DNA from: an uncultured bacterium | Lineage (GTDB): Bacteria; Bacteroidota; Bacteroidia; Bacteroidales; JACABE01 | Length of the DNA stretch: 15,836 nt | NCBI GenBank assembly: GCA_903911455.1 | Contig: CAIWDQ010000267.1 | Coordinates: 1 to 15,836, forward strand | Reading direction: 5' to 3' | Shown: piece after piece, positions 1-5,823 of the stretch | Layout: each line of letters opens with the position of its first letter | Position numbering within the stretch: position 1 is the first letter of the stretch | Notes under the pieces: generated by a model | What the model was told of the DNA's origin: nothing | Seen by the model: the letters and a program-made list of their open reading frames with translations, nothing else | Databases searched by the model: none | Translations under genes and position numbers: made by a program

Positions 1-78
1 TACAGGCTCTCTGTTTTTTGTATACACAAATTCACTTATCGCTTTATGTATTTTAATAGCTATATCAATTGTTTCCAT
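1..78 (-). CDS. Start of a phage gene cut by the window edge
   Basis: An ATG on the minus strand at 78-76 opens a frame of 26 codons without a stop that runs off the left edge. It begins MET-IDIAIKIHKAISEFVY. The leader in front of it (79-94) is the same AATTATTAATT-type AT-rich spacer seen before other genes of this operon, which supports a genuine start. It follows the 83-aa gene by 16 nt in the same direction, so it probably belongs to the same early operon. Too little is visible to name a product. Confidence 0.5.
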   Translation of the reverse strand, partial: METIDIAIKIHKAISEFVYTKNREPV

Positions 79-94
79 TTTTAATTATTAATTA

Positions 95-346
95 TTAATT
101 CTCTTCCTCAAAAATCTTCAGTTGTTCCGGCTTATTGAGCAAAATCGAAGCATCTTCCGGCAACTCATCAAGCCTGCCTGCATTCTTCAGATACCTGTAA
201 AAAGTACGTTCAGCCATACCATATATCGGATATATATACAATTCCCATATTTTTGTATTACTAACACCTTTAGGCGACCATTCATCATATATTTTTATCA
301 CGTCCTCCAATCGCACTAAATAACTCTTTCCTTTCTTTTTACTCAT
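95..346 (-). CDS. Small phage protein, possible helix-turn-helix, function unknown
   Basis: This 83-residue protein starts at an ATG at 346. It has a lysine-rich N terminus (MSKKKGKSY) and an aromatic middle (WELYIYPIYG). The segment MAERTFYRYLKNAGR, about residues 44-58, resembles the recognition end of a helix-turn-helix. The C terminus is acidic (KIFEEEN). It lies 3 nt downstream of the 105-aa gene and is probably co-transcribed. A DNA-binding regulator of the phage is possible, but I recognise no family and the HTH is only suggested by eye. Confidence 0.6.
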   Translation of the reverse strand: MSKKKGKSYLVRLEDVIKIYDEWSPKGVSNTKIWELYIYPIYGMAERTFYRYLKNAGRLDELPEDASILLNKPEQLKIFEEEN

Positions 347-349
347 AAT

Positions 350-667
350 TTATGCTATCTGTTGGTTAATTTCTCTCCTTACATCTTCTATTACTAAAGC
401 CTCATACTGTCCAAAATAATTACTATAACTACTATTAAAGAAAGCCCAACTTTCGCTTATAGTTAAACTCAAAATATAATATTTATTCCTGGTATAATTA
501 CCATTAATAGTAGGCAGTCTGTTTAAGAGTTTAAGCATTATCTTCTGTAGCTGTTCCTTCTTAGCCATGTCATCAATACAATTGGTTAATCTTGGAGCAA
601 TAGTATTAATCACCAATACCAAAGCACCCCACTGGCTCTTATTAAGATGTAATTTAACTCTTTTCAT
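350..667 (-). CDS. Hypothetical phage protein (105 aa)
   Basis: This 105-residue protein has an ATG start at 667, which overlaps the end of the preceding 79-aa gene by 14 nt. That overlap points to translational coupling. The N terminus is basic (MKRVKLHLNKSQWGALVLV). The middle has a lysine-rich helix (MAKKEQLQKIMLKLLNRL), followed by a Tyr/Ser-rich stretch (SSYSNYFGQYEAL). There is no signal peptide and no motif I can assign. It sits in the small-gene run downstream of the DGR and probably has an accessory early or middle phage role. Confidence 0.6.
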   Translation of the reverse strand: MKRVKLHLNKSQWGALVLVINTIAPRLTNCIDDMAKKEQLQKIMLKLLNRLPTINGNYTRNKYYILSLTISESWAFFNSSYSNYFGQYEALVIEDVRREINQQIA

Positions 668-893
668 GTTTCCTTTTATTACCTAACCATTCAACAAATA
701 TTTTCCACTTATCCTTACCCATTGTTATATGAATAAGCTCATTTTCCTCTTCAATAAGCATCCTACGAAGCTTATAATTATCCAAAGATAATTGTTCAAA
801 TTCCTGTTCTAAACCTTTCATTATTCGTAAATCAACCATTACTATTAGATGTCCATCTTTATTCATAAAATCAGTTATTCCAAAGTTCAGCAT
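654..893 (-). CDS. Hypothetical phage protein (79 aa)
   Basis: This 79-residue protein overlaps the end of the 139-aa gene by 23 nt. Such a long overlap makes internal starts at Met10 or Met19 (VMVDLRIMKGLEQEF) worth considering, and either would remove most of the overlap. The central part (LEQEFEQLSLDNYKLRRMLIEEENELIHI) is a likely amphipathic or coiled-coil helix, and the C terminus is basic (GNKRKHEKS). No family is recognised. It is part of the leftward run of short overlapping phage genes. Confidence 0.55.
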   Translation of the reverse strand: MLNFGITDFMNKDGHLIVMVDLRIMKGLEQEFEQLSLDNYKLRRMLIEEENELIHITMGKDKWKIFVEWLGNKRKHEKS

Positions 894-1290
894 TTAAATA
901 GGTCTCAGCGTATTTTTTTCTCGTCCCGTTAGGTAGATTAATAAAATAAGTAGGAATAAACTGAAAAGCTTTTATCTGATCAGTTTTATTCATTTTATTC
1001 CATTTTATTAAAGTTTTCTTTCTTGAAGAATTCAGTTTATCATCATAGCGTATCCAGAACATATCAAATGTAACCTCAAGTTTAATCTCAGTAATAACTA
1101 AACTTTTCGCAAGATTTTTTAAAGAATCAAGATCTGATATTTCACGAGGTAGATGTTTTAATATAAAAACCTGTTGAGCTTCGCTAAGATTAGCCTCTTT
1201 AAGAGAATACTCAATTAATATATCAGCATCATTATAATGCAAATCAATATATCCTTCAAAACTATCCGATGTTATTTGATAATGTTTCAT
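871..1290 (-). CDS. Conserved-type phage protein, function unknown (139 aa)
   Basis: The 139-residue product starts at an ATG at 1290 that overlaps the upstream stop by 4 nt (ATGA). The N-terminal half is acidic (MKHYQITSDSFEGYIDLHYN). The second half begins with the FDMFWIRYDDKL segment and carries KKTLIKWNKMNKTDQIKAF, then a YAETYLNAELW ending. From memory, this two-part layout recurs in early regions of Bacteroidetes phages, but the family has no established function that I know of. The W-rich C-terminal module also resembles tails of phage replication-associated proteins, which is only a weak hint of a role in DNA metabolism. Confidence 0.68.
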   Translation of the reverse strand: MKHYQITSDSFEGYIDLHYNDADILIEYSLKEANLSEAQQVFILKHLPREISDLDSLKNLAKSLVITEIKLEVTFDMFWIRYDDKLNSSRKKTLIKWNKMNKTDQIKAFQFIPTYFINLPNGTRKKYAETYLNAELWNN

Positions 1291-1472
1291 ACCATTGAAA
1301 CTTGTAAATTATACCCAAATTCTTTATTTAAAGCTCGTGAATAAGTATTCGCAATTAATAATTCAGAATCCTTATTACAAACTTGTTTTTCTTTAATATC
1401 AACCATAAACCCGTCCTTACGGGCTTTACGATGCAAATAATACTTTCTGTTTTGTTTCTTTGTTTTTTTCAT
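1287..1472 (-). CDS. Small basic phage protein (61 aa)
   Basis: This 61-residue protein has a strongly basic N terminus (MKKTKKQNRKYYLHRKARKD), followed by a mixed segment ending in YNLQVSMV. The ATG is at 1472 and the stop overlaps the next start by 4 nt, so the two genes are likely coupled. The charge suggests nucleic-acid binding, but there is no recognisable fold or family. It lies 21 nt downstream of the candidate DGR accessory gene. Confidence 0.55.
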   Translation of the reverse strand: MKKTKKQNRKYYLHRKARKDGFMVDIKEKQVCNKDSELLIANTYSRALNKEFGYNLQVSMV

Positions 1473-1493
1473 TTGATAAATTTTAATTGTTCC

Positions 1494-1799
1494 TTAACTA
1501 AATTTATATCTGTCATTTTCCTCTATAATAGTTGTAGTGAAAGGAAATCCAGTTTCAGGTATTTTCTGAATCACTTCAATCAATCCGGATGCACCTGTAA
1601 ATATCACATGTTTTTGTCCATTGACAGCTATTTGCATTTGTAAACATTTACCAGATCCTCTCTCTTTAAAAACTTTTGAATCTTCAATTTTAAAATGATA
1701 TACTATTATCTCTTTATTAAGTATTCTTGACATTTTGATTTTATCACCCTCAAAACATATTTTGCTGGCTTGTATGTTAAATTGACTAAAATTATTCAT
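1494..1799 (-). CDS. Small protein translationally coupled to the DGR reverse transcriptase; candidate accessory
   Basis: This 101-residue protein starts at an ATG at 1799 that lies inside the last codons of the reverse transcriptase. The two genes overlap by 8 nt (ATGAATAA), a typical coupling arrangement. The sequence alternates short beta-like segments (NKEIIVYHFKIEDSKV, KCLQMQIAVNGQKHVIFTG, FTTTIIEEND), with a glycine-containing KERGSGKC turn. It could be an OB-like single-strand-binding fold, but that is a guess from the strand pattern. There is no helical-bundle Avd signature. Its fixed position after the RT suggests a role in the retroelement, but a general phage function is equally possible. 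Confidence 0.7.
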   Translation of the reverse strand: MNNFSQFNIQASKICFEGDKIKMSRILNKEIIVYHFKIEDSKVFKERGSGKCLQMQIAVNGQKHVIFTGASGLIEVIQKIPETGFPFTTTIIEENDRYKFS

Positions 1800-2745
1800 C
1801 TAGTAATTTCTTTAATAAGTTTTTGCTATCACAATGACACGCCCATCCTTTGTAAGAAGCGATGGACTTATTGTTTTTTCTCTTTGTAATCATTCTTGCA
1901 AAGTTTTGTTTAATTGATTTTCTAAGTAAAGTGTGGGTGTGACGAAATACGTATCCAACAAAATCAATTCCTCTTACATCCACAGGAAATATTTGATAGT
2001 TTTGCTTAATTTCTAAGTTTAACTTGTCTTGCATATATAATCTGATCTCTGCAAGCAATTGGTGTAAGTAAGGTTTATTTTCAGCTAGTATTACCATATC
2101 ATCTGCATATCTGAAATAATATTTTATACATTTTTCTTCCTTTAGCCAGTGATCAAAATAGGAAAGATAGAAATTAGCAAAATACTGACTTAAATAATTA
2201 CCGATTGGCAAACCTTCAGTACTATCTATTATCTCATCAAGTAACCAAAGAAGATCATTATCTTTAATCTTCCTGCGAAGTAATTGCCTTAACACATTAT
2301 GATCAACGTTTGGATAAAATTTCTTTATGTCAAGTTTTAAACAGTATTGAGTAGCTCCTTTGTCTTTCAAAGCCTTTTTTACCGCATTAGCTGCTGCATG
2401 TATGCCTCTTTTTTTAATACAGCTATAAGTATCCTTAGTGAATGCCTGAACAAATATAGGCTCTAAAATATTCATAATTGCATGATGAGTTATACGATCT
2501 GGATAATAAGGTAACCTGAATATCACTCGTTCTTTAGGTTCAAATATAGTAAAAGTGGTATATTCCGATGTTTTATATGTTTTGTTTTTCAACATATCAT
2601 GAAGCATTTGAATGTTGTTAGACCTATTTTTGTCGTGTTCGATAACTCCCAATTGTTTTGATTTTCCTTTTCTTGCAATACTATCAGCAAGTAATAAATT
2701 ATCTATACTATTTATTTTTTGATATAAATTTCCTATTCTTTTCAT
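1792..2745 (-). CDS. DGR reverse transcriptase
   Basis: This is a 317-residue group II-intron-like reverse transcriptase that would copy TR RNA into adenine-mutagenised cDNA for transfer to the VRs. Visible motifs are fingers segments with FRLPYYPDRITHHAIMNILE (76-95), the catalytic block LKLDIKKFYPNVDH (136-149, Asp139), GLPIGNYLSQYFANFYL (178-194) and FRYADDMVI (211-219, Asp215 and Asp216). A GIDFVGYVF segment (259-267) follows. IGNYLSQ replaces the usual QGxxxSP motif of other RTs, which is diagnostic of DGR enzymes. Its length matches stand-alone DGR RTs: there is no maturase X or endonuclease domain. The ATG is at 2745, 103 nt past the TR, and the stop overlaps the next gene. Confidence 0.97.
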   Translation of the reverse strand: MKRIGNLYQKINSIDNLLLADSIARKGKSKQLGVIEHDKNRSNNIQMLHDMLKNKTYKTSEYTTFTIFEPKERVIFRLPYYPDRITHHAIMNILEPIFVQAFTKDTYSCIKKRGIHAAANAVKKALKDKGATQYCLKLDIKKFYPNVDHNVLRQLLRRKIKDNDLLWLLDEIIDSTEGLPIGNYLSQYFANFYLSYFDHWLKEEKCIKYYFRYADDMVILAENKPYLHQLLAEIRLYMQDKLNLEIKQNYQIFPVDVRGIDFVGYVFRHTHTLLRKSIKQNFARMITKRKNNKSIASYKGWACHCDSKNLLKKLLDE

Positions 2746-2967
2746 GCCTTTTTTTTAGAAGATCGTTTTCATATAAAATTACCAACGCTCTTTAAATTTA
2801 AATTTGTTTTTTACTATGTAAGTAAGGTTTATGCTGCAAATTTGTAAAAAGTTGTGAACTGACATTCGTGTTCGAATTATCGTAGTTCGAATTCGAATTC
2901 GCAAAATCGAAGCCTGAACCGGAAGGCAAAACTAACATCAGCAACAGCATACAACCCTTTTTATTGA
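2746..2967 (-). ncRNA. Template-repeat RNA region between target gene 1 and the RT
   Basis: This 222-nt stretch between the stop of target gene 1 and the RT start holds the TR and its flanks. In characterised DGRs the TR is carried on a structured non-coding RNA that extends into the RT-proximal spacer and primes cDNA synthesis. The spacer 2746-2847 is very AT-rich and includes the self-complementary AAATTTAAATTT (minus strand). Exact RNA ends cannot be read from the sequence. The open frame through the TR starts only at a TTG, so I treat it as non-coding. Confidence 0.6.
2848..2932 (-). repeat. DGR template repeat (TR)
   Basis: This 85-nt donor repeat lies 103 nt upstream of the RT. It is rich in AAY codons in the frame shared with the targets: read as protein it gives SGSGFDFANSNSNYDNSNTN. 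AAC and AAT codons can be mutated at both A positions without ever producing a stop, a known TR property. Of 21 coding-strand adenines between 2851 and 2932, 17 are changed in at least one VR and only four are unchanged in both. Confidence 0.96.
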
Positions 2968-3381
2968 TTAAAGAAACCAATCTTTGTATTCTTCCTCAAA
3001 ATTTTTAAAGAGATGCATTGCCTTTTCATCATCTTCAGATAAAAGGCGTGAACCGACAGCCGTGTACGAATTAACGTAGCACGAACACGAATCCGCAAAA
3101 TCGAAGCCCGAACCGGAAGGCAAAACCCTTGCTACAGGGAAATGTTTTGATTGATTCCTATTTGTGTAGTCTACTTTAAAATCTTTATTAACTGCTTTAG
3201 TAGCAACCATTAATTTGTAAACAGCAATTATTGGTTTTCTAAATTCTTCAGGAATATTATCTACACCTGGAAGCTGATCAGAATCTATATTTTCAGACTC
3301 ACATGCTTCTTTAAATCCTGTGATTGTTCTAAAATCAAACTCAGCATTTTCTTTTTCTGGTTTTGTTATTTTTTTTACCAT
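2968..3381 (-). CDS. DGR variable (target) protein 1
   Basis: The product has 137 residues, with VR1 at about residues 86-113 and a further 24 residues after it (LLSEDDEKAMHLFKNFEEEY onward). It has no signal peptide. Diversified residues include D97, C99, C101, V103, Y106, A108, G110 and R112, alternating with fixed Ser or Thr positions as expected for a displayed loop or strand. It is a paralogue of the neighbouring target: both share KL-x3-TK-x-VN-x-D-x-K-x-D-x2-N-x-NQ-x-K before the VR. From memory, small proteins with a VGSRL core and a similar helical tail are widespread in Bacteroidetes phages. The binding partner is unknown, and a C-type-lectin-like fold is neither shown nor excluded. 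It ends 36 nt before the TR. Confidence 0.9.
   Translation of the reverse strand: MVKKITKPEKENAEFDFRTITGFKEACESENIDSDQLPGVDNIPEEFRKPIIAVYKLMVATKAVNKDFKVDYTNRNQSKHFPVARVLPSGSGFDFADSCSCYVNSYTAVGSRLLSEDDEKAMHLFKNFEEEYKDWFL
3020..3047 (-). repeat. Inverted repeat at the 3' edge of VR1
   Basis: GCCTTTT (3020-3026) and AAAAGGC (3041-3047) form a perfect 7-bp stem around a 14-nt loop, beginning exactly at the coding 3' end of VR1. In the Bordetella phage DGR a hairpin or cruciform just downstream of VR promotes retrohoming. The position here is similar but the loop is larger. VR2 has only a weak TTTC/GAAA stem at the equivalent site. Confidence 0.5.
3042..3126 (-). repeat. DGR variable repeat 1 (VR1)
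   Basis: Gap-free copy of the TR within target gene 1, offset by 194 nt. There are 13 substitutions, all opposite template adenines (T on the plus strand). The coding change relative to TR is NSNSNYDNSNTNVSSQ to DSCSCYVNSYTAVGSR. No stop codon is created. Confidence 0.96.
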
Positions 3382-3388
3382 GGTTAAA

Positions 3389-3859
3389 TTACTTTTTAAT
3401 TATTATTGATTTGAATAAGTCTAAATATTGTTTTCCAATAAAGTCACTCTTTTCCTCAGTTTCGCAAGAAAGGCGTGAACCGACACCCGAGTACGAAATA
3501 TCGCAGACCGAAACCGAACCCGCAAAATCGAAGCCCGAACCGGAAGCCAAAACTTTAAATATCTGATACCACTTTTTTTGGTTAGTATTATAAATATCAG
3601 CTTTCCAATCACCATTTACAACTTTAGTAATATGATCAAGTTTTTTTAAACTAACTATGTGAGGAGCATCAGTATCATAAATCTTATCATCATCATCAAC
3701 AGGACACTCTTCACATGCAATTTCATAAGTTGTAATCTCATTCCAACTTCTTTTCTTAAATACATTTTCTCCAAAATTTTCTTTTAAAATTTTCTGAAAC
3801 CATTCCGGACATTCAGGAAATAGCTTCTTAGCTTCTGTTTTTTCAATATTTAAATTCAT
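3389..3859 (-). CDS. DGR variable (target) protein 2
   Basis: The product has 156 residues, with VR2 at about residues 103-130 and a 26-residue tail after it that resembles the tail of target 1 (EEK at 135-137 and a FIGKQYLDLFKS helix). The N-terminal part contains ITTYEIACEECPVDDDD, comparable to the ITGFKEACES region of the other target, so the two genes look like an ancient tandem duplication. Residues changed from TR include G114, V116, V118, C119, I121, Y123, S124, G125, G127 and R129. No signal peptide or membrane segment is present. The gene stops 7 nt before target gene 1 starts. Partner and structure are unknown. Confidence 0.9.
   Translation of the reverse strand: MNLNIEKTEAKKLFPECPEWFQKILKENFGENVFKKRSWNEITTYEIACEECPVDDDDKIYDTDAPHIVSLKKLDHITKVVNGDWKADIYNTNQKKWYQIFKVLASGSGFDFAGSVSVCDISYSGVGSRLSCETEEKSDFIGKQYLDLFKSIIIKK
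3469..3553 (-). repeat. DGR variable repeat 2 (VR2)
   Basis: Gap-free copy of the TR within target gene 2, offset by 621 nt. It has 17 substitutions, 16 of them at template adenines. The single exception is at 3547 (coding C to G, Pro to Ala), near the 5' edge of the repeat, where retrohoming templating is expected to fade. No stop codon is created. Confidence 0.96.
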
Positions 3860-3898
3860 ATTATTTATTGGATTTTATAAAGCCCATCCAGAGCTATA

Positions 3899-4513
3899 TT
3901 ATATACTTGAAAAATTCAAATCAATTAACTGATAACTACCGTCATCATTTCTGGTATATATTCTATGATATGTAGCGGAATAACTTCTAATTTCTGCTTG
4001 TTCAATTAAAGCTACAGCTTCTTGAAACAAAGGATCAGGATTATCCCTTTTGCTGGCAGTTAATACACCTACTTTTCCAGGGTCAAGTTTTCCGTTGGTT
4101 ACCGAAAATGCCTCAATAACCATATTTTTAAAATAAACCTTAGTTTCCCCAAATTCGGAATTCATATATTCATCAAATTTTTCTTTGGCCATTTGTGCCA
4201 AAACAGAGTCATATTTAATAATATTGCTGATAGCAACACTAACTTTGATACTTCTATCAAAATTATACATATCATAATTTCCATTCTCTGATGGTTTTTT
4301 ACCTCCAAAACTTATAGCTTTCTTTTCAATAAATTCTGTAGTATCTTTAATTATTTTTTCTTTAAAAGCAGTTAATTTTTTATTCAAAGAAACAGCCTCT
4401 TTAAGCAACTTCTCAGTTGAAACTTCAGCAAACTTATCACACTTTTTTACATAAGCGGCCGGCACTCTGCGACCCCTTTCATCAATCCATTCTTCGTTTT
4501 TACTTTGATTCAT
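3899..4513 (-). CDS. DUF3164 family phage protein
   Basis: The 204-residue product begins with NEEWIDERGRRVPAAYVKKCDK. This matches the W-x-DERG-x-xVP opening of DUF3164, a family found in Mu-like phages near the transposition and GemA genes. A long charged helix follows (residues about 30-65, STEKLLKEAVSLNKKLTAFK). Next come a beta-rich middle (FDRSIKVSVAISNIIKYD) and a C terminus with IYTRNDDGSYQLIDL. The biochemical function of the family is not established. The start follows an AT-rich leader (4528-4546) that is nearly identical to the one at 5812-5830. The gene precedes the DGR targets by 39 nt. Confidence 0.82.
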   Translation of the reverse strand: MNQSKNEEWIDERGRRVPAAYVKKCDKFAEVSTEKLLKEAVSLNKKLTAFKEKIIKDTTEFIEKKAISFGGKKPSENGNYDMYNFDRSIKVSVAISNIIKYDSVLAQMAKEKFDEYMNSEFGETKVYFKNMVIEAFSVTNGKLDPGKVGVLTASKRDNPDPLFQEAVALIEQAEIRSYSATYHRIYTRNDDGSYQLIDLNFSSI

Positions 4514-4548
4514 TGTATTATTTTTTAAATTATTAATTCTTAATTGTC

Positions 4549-4767
4549 TTATATTGCACCCAAATAACCCTTTGTTTTAATTTGATTAATGTCAATTATC
4601 ACACTACCTAAATCCTCTATTAGTTTAAACTTACTATCATTCATCTGTTGCCAATCAGGATGCGTAAAATTATGTCTTGTCAACCATTCACGAGATCTTA
4701 TAATAATTCTTTCAATATTTTCTTTTTCAAGTTGCAATTCTTCTAATGTTGTTTTCTTTTCATTCAT
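4549..4767 (-). CDS. Hypothetical phage protein, coiled-coil-like (72 aa)
   Basis: The 72-residue product starts MNEKKTTLEELQLEKENIER, a probable coiled coil. It continues with WLTRHNFTHPDWQQMNDSKF and ends YLGAI. It follows the 82-aa gene by 5 nt and is likely in the same operon. It has no recognisable domain or signal peptide. Proteins of this size and charge are common between the MuB and DUF3164 genes of Mu-like phages, but I cannot assign a function. Confidence 0.6.
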   Translation of the reverse strand: MNEKKTTLEELQLEKENIERIIIRSREWLTRHNFTHPDWQQMNDSKFKLIEDLGSVIIDINQIKTKGYLGAI

Positions 4768-4772
4768 ACTTT

Positions 4773-5021
4773 TTAATATCTAATTGTCTTTTCATCAAAT
4801 GAATAATTATAATCTATCGGAGACATCATATTACTTGCATCAATTTCCTTCTTTAATTCCAGTCTATATTTATTCACGCTCAGGCAACGATAATATAAAT
4901 GTTGTTCCGAAGGTATTTTAAATATCCCATCAATAAAACATTGTTCCAAAACATCCATTTCCTTTCTTATATCAATGATCTGTTTATCCAGCATGCTCAA
5001 CTTATCCGATTTCGTTTCCAT
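4773..5021 (-). CDS. Hypothetical phage protein (82 aa)
   Basis: The 82-residue product opens with METKSDKLSMLDKQIIDIRK, a probable coiled coil. It continues with a Cys- and Tyr-containing segment (LYYRCLSVNKYRLELKKEID) and a Tyr-rich end. The ATG at 5021 lies inside the preceding gene with a 20-nt overlap, which suggests coupled translation. No family is recognised. Confidence 0.6.
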   Translation of the reverse strand: METKSDKLSMLDKQIIDIRKEMDVLEQCFIDGIFKIPSEQHLYYRCLSVNKYRLELKKEIDASNMMSPIDYNYSFDEKTIRY

Positions 5022-5457
5022 TTTTAAGAGTTTTAATAGTAAAATCTACATTAGTTTTCTTTTGTTTATAAAACCAAGGCAGCCATTTCTTCTGAAGTAT
5101 AGATATCATGCTGCTTAAATCCGATTTCGTTAATTTATTAAAATGAAATTTATGAATATAATTCAAACTAAACCAATAAATGAAATCCATATCAGCCTTA
5201 CCTTTTTCATCAATAGCCCACATCTCAATCATTATTGATATAACTTTTTTACGCTGTTTATCAAGTTCATTTACCCTTACAACAGTCTTATTTTCCAATG
5301 ATTTTATTAACTGCAAAGCCTCATTTGAAGTCATTTTACTACTATGAGTAGTTCTATGATCGGTGAACTCATTTACCAGTTCATCCTTCATATCCATAAT
5401 ATGAAGATCATTTAAAAGTTTATGTAGTCTTCTATTTAATGGAACTGTTATTAACAT
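5002..5457 (-). CDS. Possible GemA-like (Mu gp16-type) early protein
   Basis: The 151-residue product has a short N-terminal region (NRRLHKLLNDLHIMDMKDEL), then MTSNEALQLIKSLE, a basic RKKVISIMIEMWAIDEKGKA segment, a IYWFSLNYIHKFHFNKLT region and SMISILQKKW. GemA-like proteins of Bacteroidetes transposable phages have the same sequence of short helices, with a conserved 'T..EA..LI..L' element and a central 'W...GK.D' element. In Mu, GemA affects host gene expression and DNA topology. The match is by pattern only, and the N-terminal half is shorter than usual, so the name is tentative. The start overlaps the upstream gene by 7 nt. Confidence 0.65.
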   Translation of the reverse strand: MLITVPLNRRLHKLLNDLHIMDMKDELVNEFTDHRTTHSSKMTSNEALQLIKSLENKTVVRVNELDKQRKKVISIMIEMWAIDEKGKADMDFIYWFSLNYIHKFHFNKLTKSDLSSMISILQKKWLPWFYKQKKTNVDFTIKTLKNGNEIG

Positions 5458-5795
5458 GGCTGTAAATCTTTATTAATTTCATTAATGAGTTCCTCATAAG
5501 TCTTTTCAAAAATTGGATAGTTCGGAGAATACAAATAACCTTTAGGAGTATGCATATTCAACCATTCCTCAAAGTTAAATTCTCCGGTTAATAATCTATA
5601 GTCAGCTAATTGAAATTGATTGCTCCACCACTCCCAGAATTTAGGATGACGTGATATCAATTCCCTATGCCATTCAGCATCTCCGCAAAGAAATTCAATA
5701 AAAACTATCCCGCTTTCAAATATTTCTTTATTATAATTATCTTCATTAATTCCCAACCGTGCAACAACTTCATTTTTAATTTCACTTGGTTTCAT
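5451..5795 (-). CDS. Hypothetical phage protein (114 aa)
   Basis: This 114-residue acidic protein is rich in aromatic residues. Its centre reads FLCGDAEWHRELISRHPKFW and is followed by EWWSNQFQLADYRLL and GEFNFEEWLNMHTPKGYLYS. It starts at an ATG at 5795 after an AT-rich leader and overlaps the next gene by 7 nt. It has no signal peptide or transmembrane segment. I recognise no family. The position, between the ATPases and the GemA-like gene, implies an early role. Confidence 0.65.
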   Translation of the reverse strand: MKPSEIKNEVVARLGINEDNYNKEIFESGIVFIEFLCGDAEWHRELISRHPKFWEWWSNQFQLADYRLLTGEFNFEEWLNMHTPKGYLYSPNYPIFEKTYEELINEINKDLQPC

Positions 5796-5823
5796 AATAT
5801 GATGTTTTTGTAATTGTTAATTC

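Larger units (their letters stand above)
1494..3859 (-). mobile_element. Diversity-generating retroelement (two targets, TR, RT, candidate accessory gene)
   Basis: The cassette runs leftward as target gene 2 with VR2, target gene 1 with VR1, the template repeat, the reverse transcriptase and an overlapping small ORF. The repeats align over 85 nt with no gaps. TR and VR1 differ at 13 sites, all at coding-strand adenines of TR. TR and VR2 differ at 17 sites, 16 of them at such adenines. The RT carries the DGR-specific IGxxxSQ motif. An Avd gene is not visible between target, TR and RT. The element sits within the early-type gene block of the prophage, not next to recognisable tail genes in this window. 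Confidence 0.96.

Noticed and set aside
139..151. GCAAAATCGAAGC, identical to part of the conserved TR/VR core, as a third VR or remnant
   Set aside because: Homology stops at 13 nt, and the surrounding protein is unrelated and in a different context; a chance match is likely.
1792..2745. Reverse transcriptase as a group II intron or retron enzyme
   Set aside because: No maturase or endonuclease domain and no intron structure; the IGNYLSQ motif and the TR/VR pairs identify a DGR. No retron msr/msd-type hairpins were seen.
2798..2980. 60-codon frame through the TR as a gene
   Set aside because: Its only start is a TTG overlapping the end of target gene 1, and its protein-like look is explained by homology between TR and the VRs.
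3363..3615. Additional frames overlapping the VR2 target gene on both strands
   Set aside because: They are shadows of target gene 2, whose frame is supported by the paralogue and by the in-phase VR.
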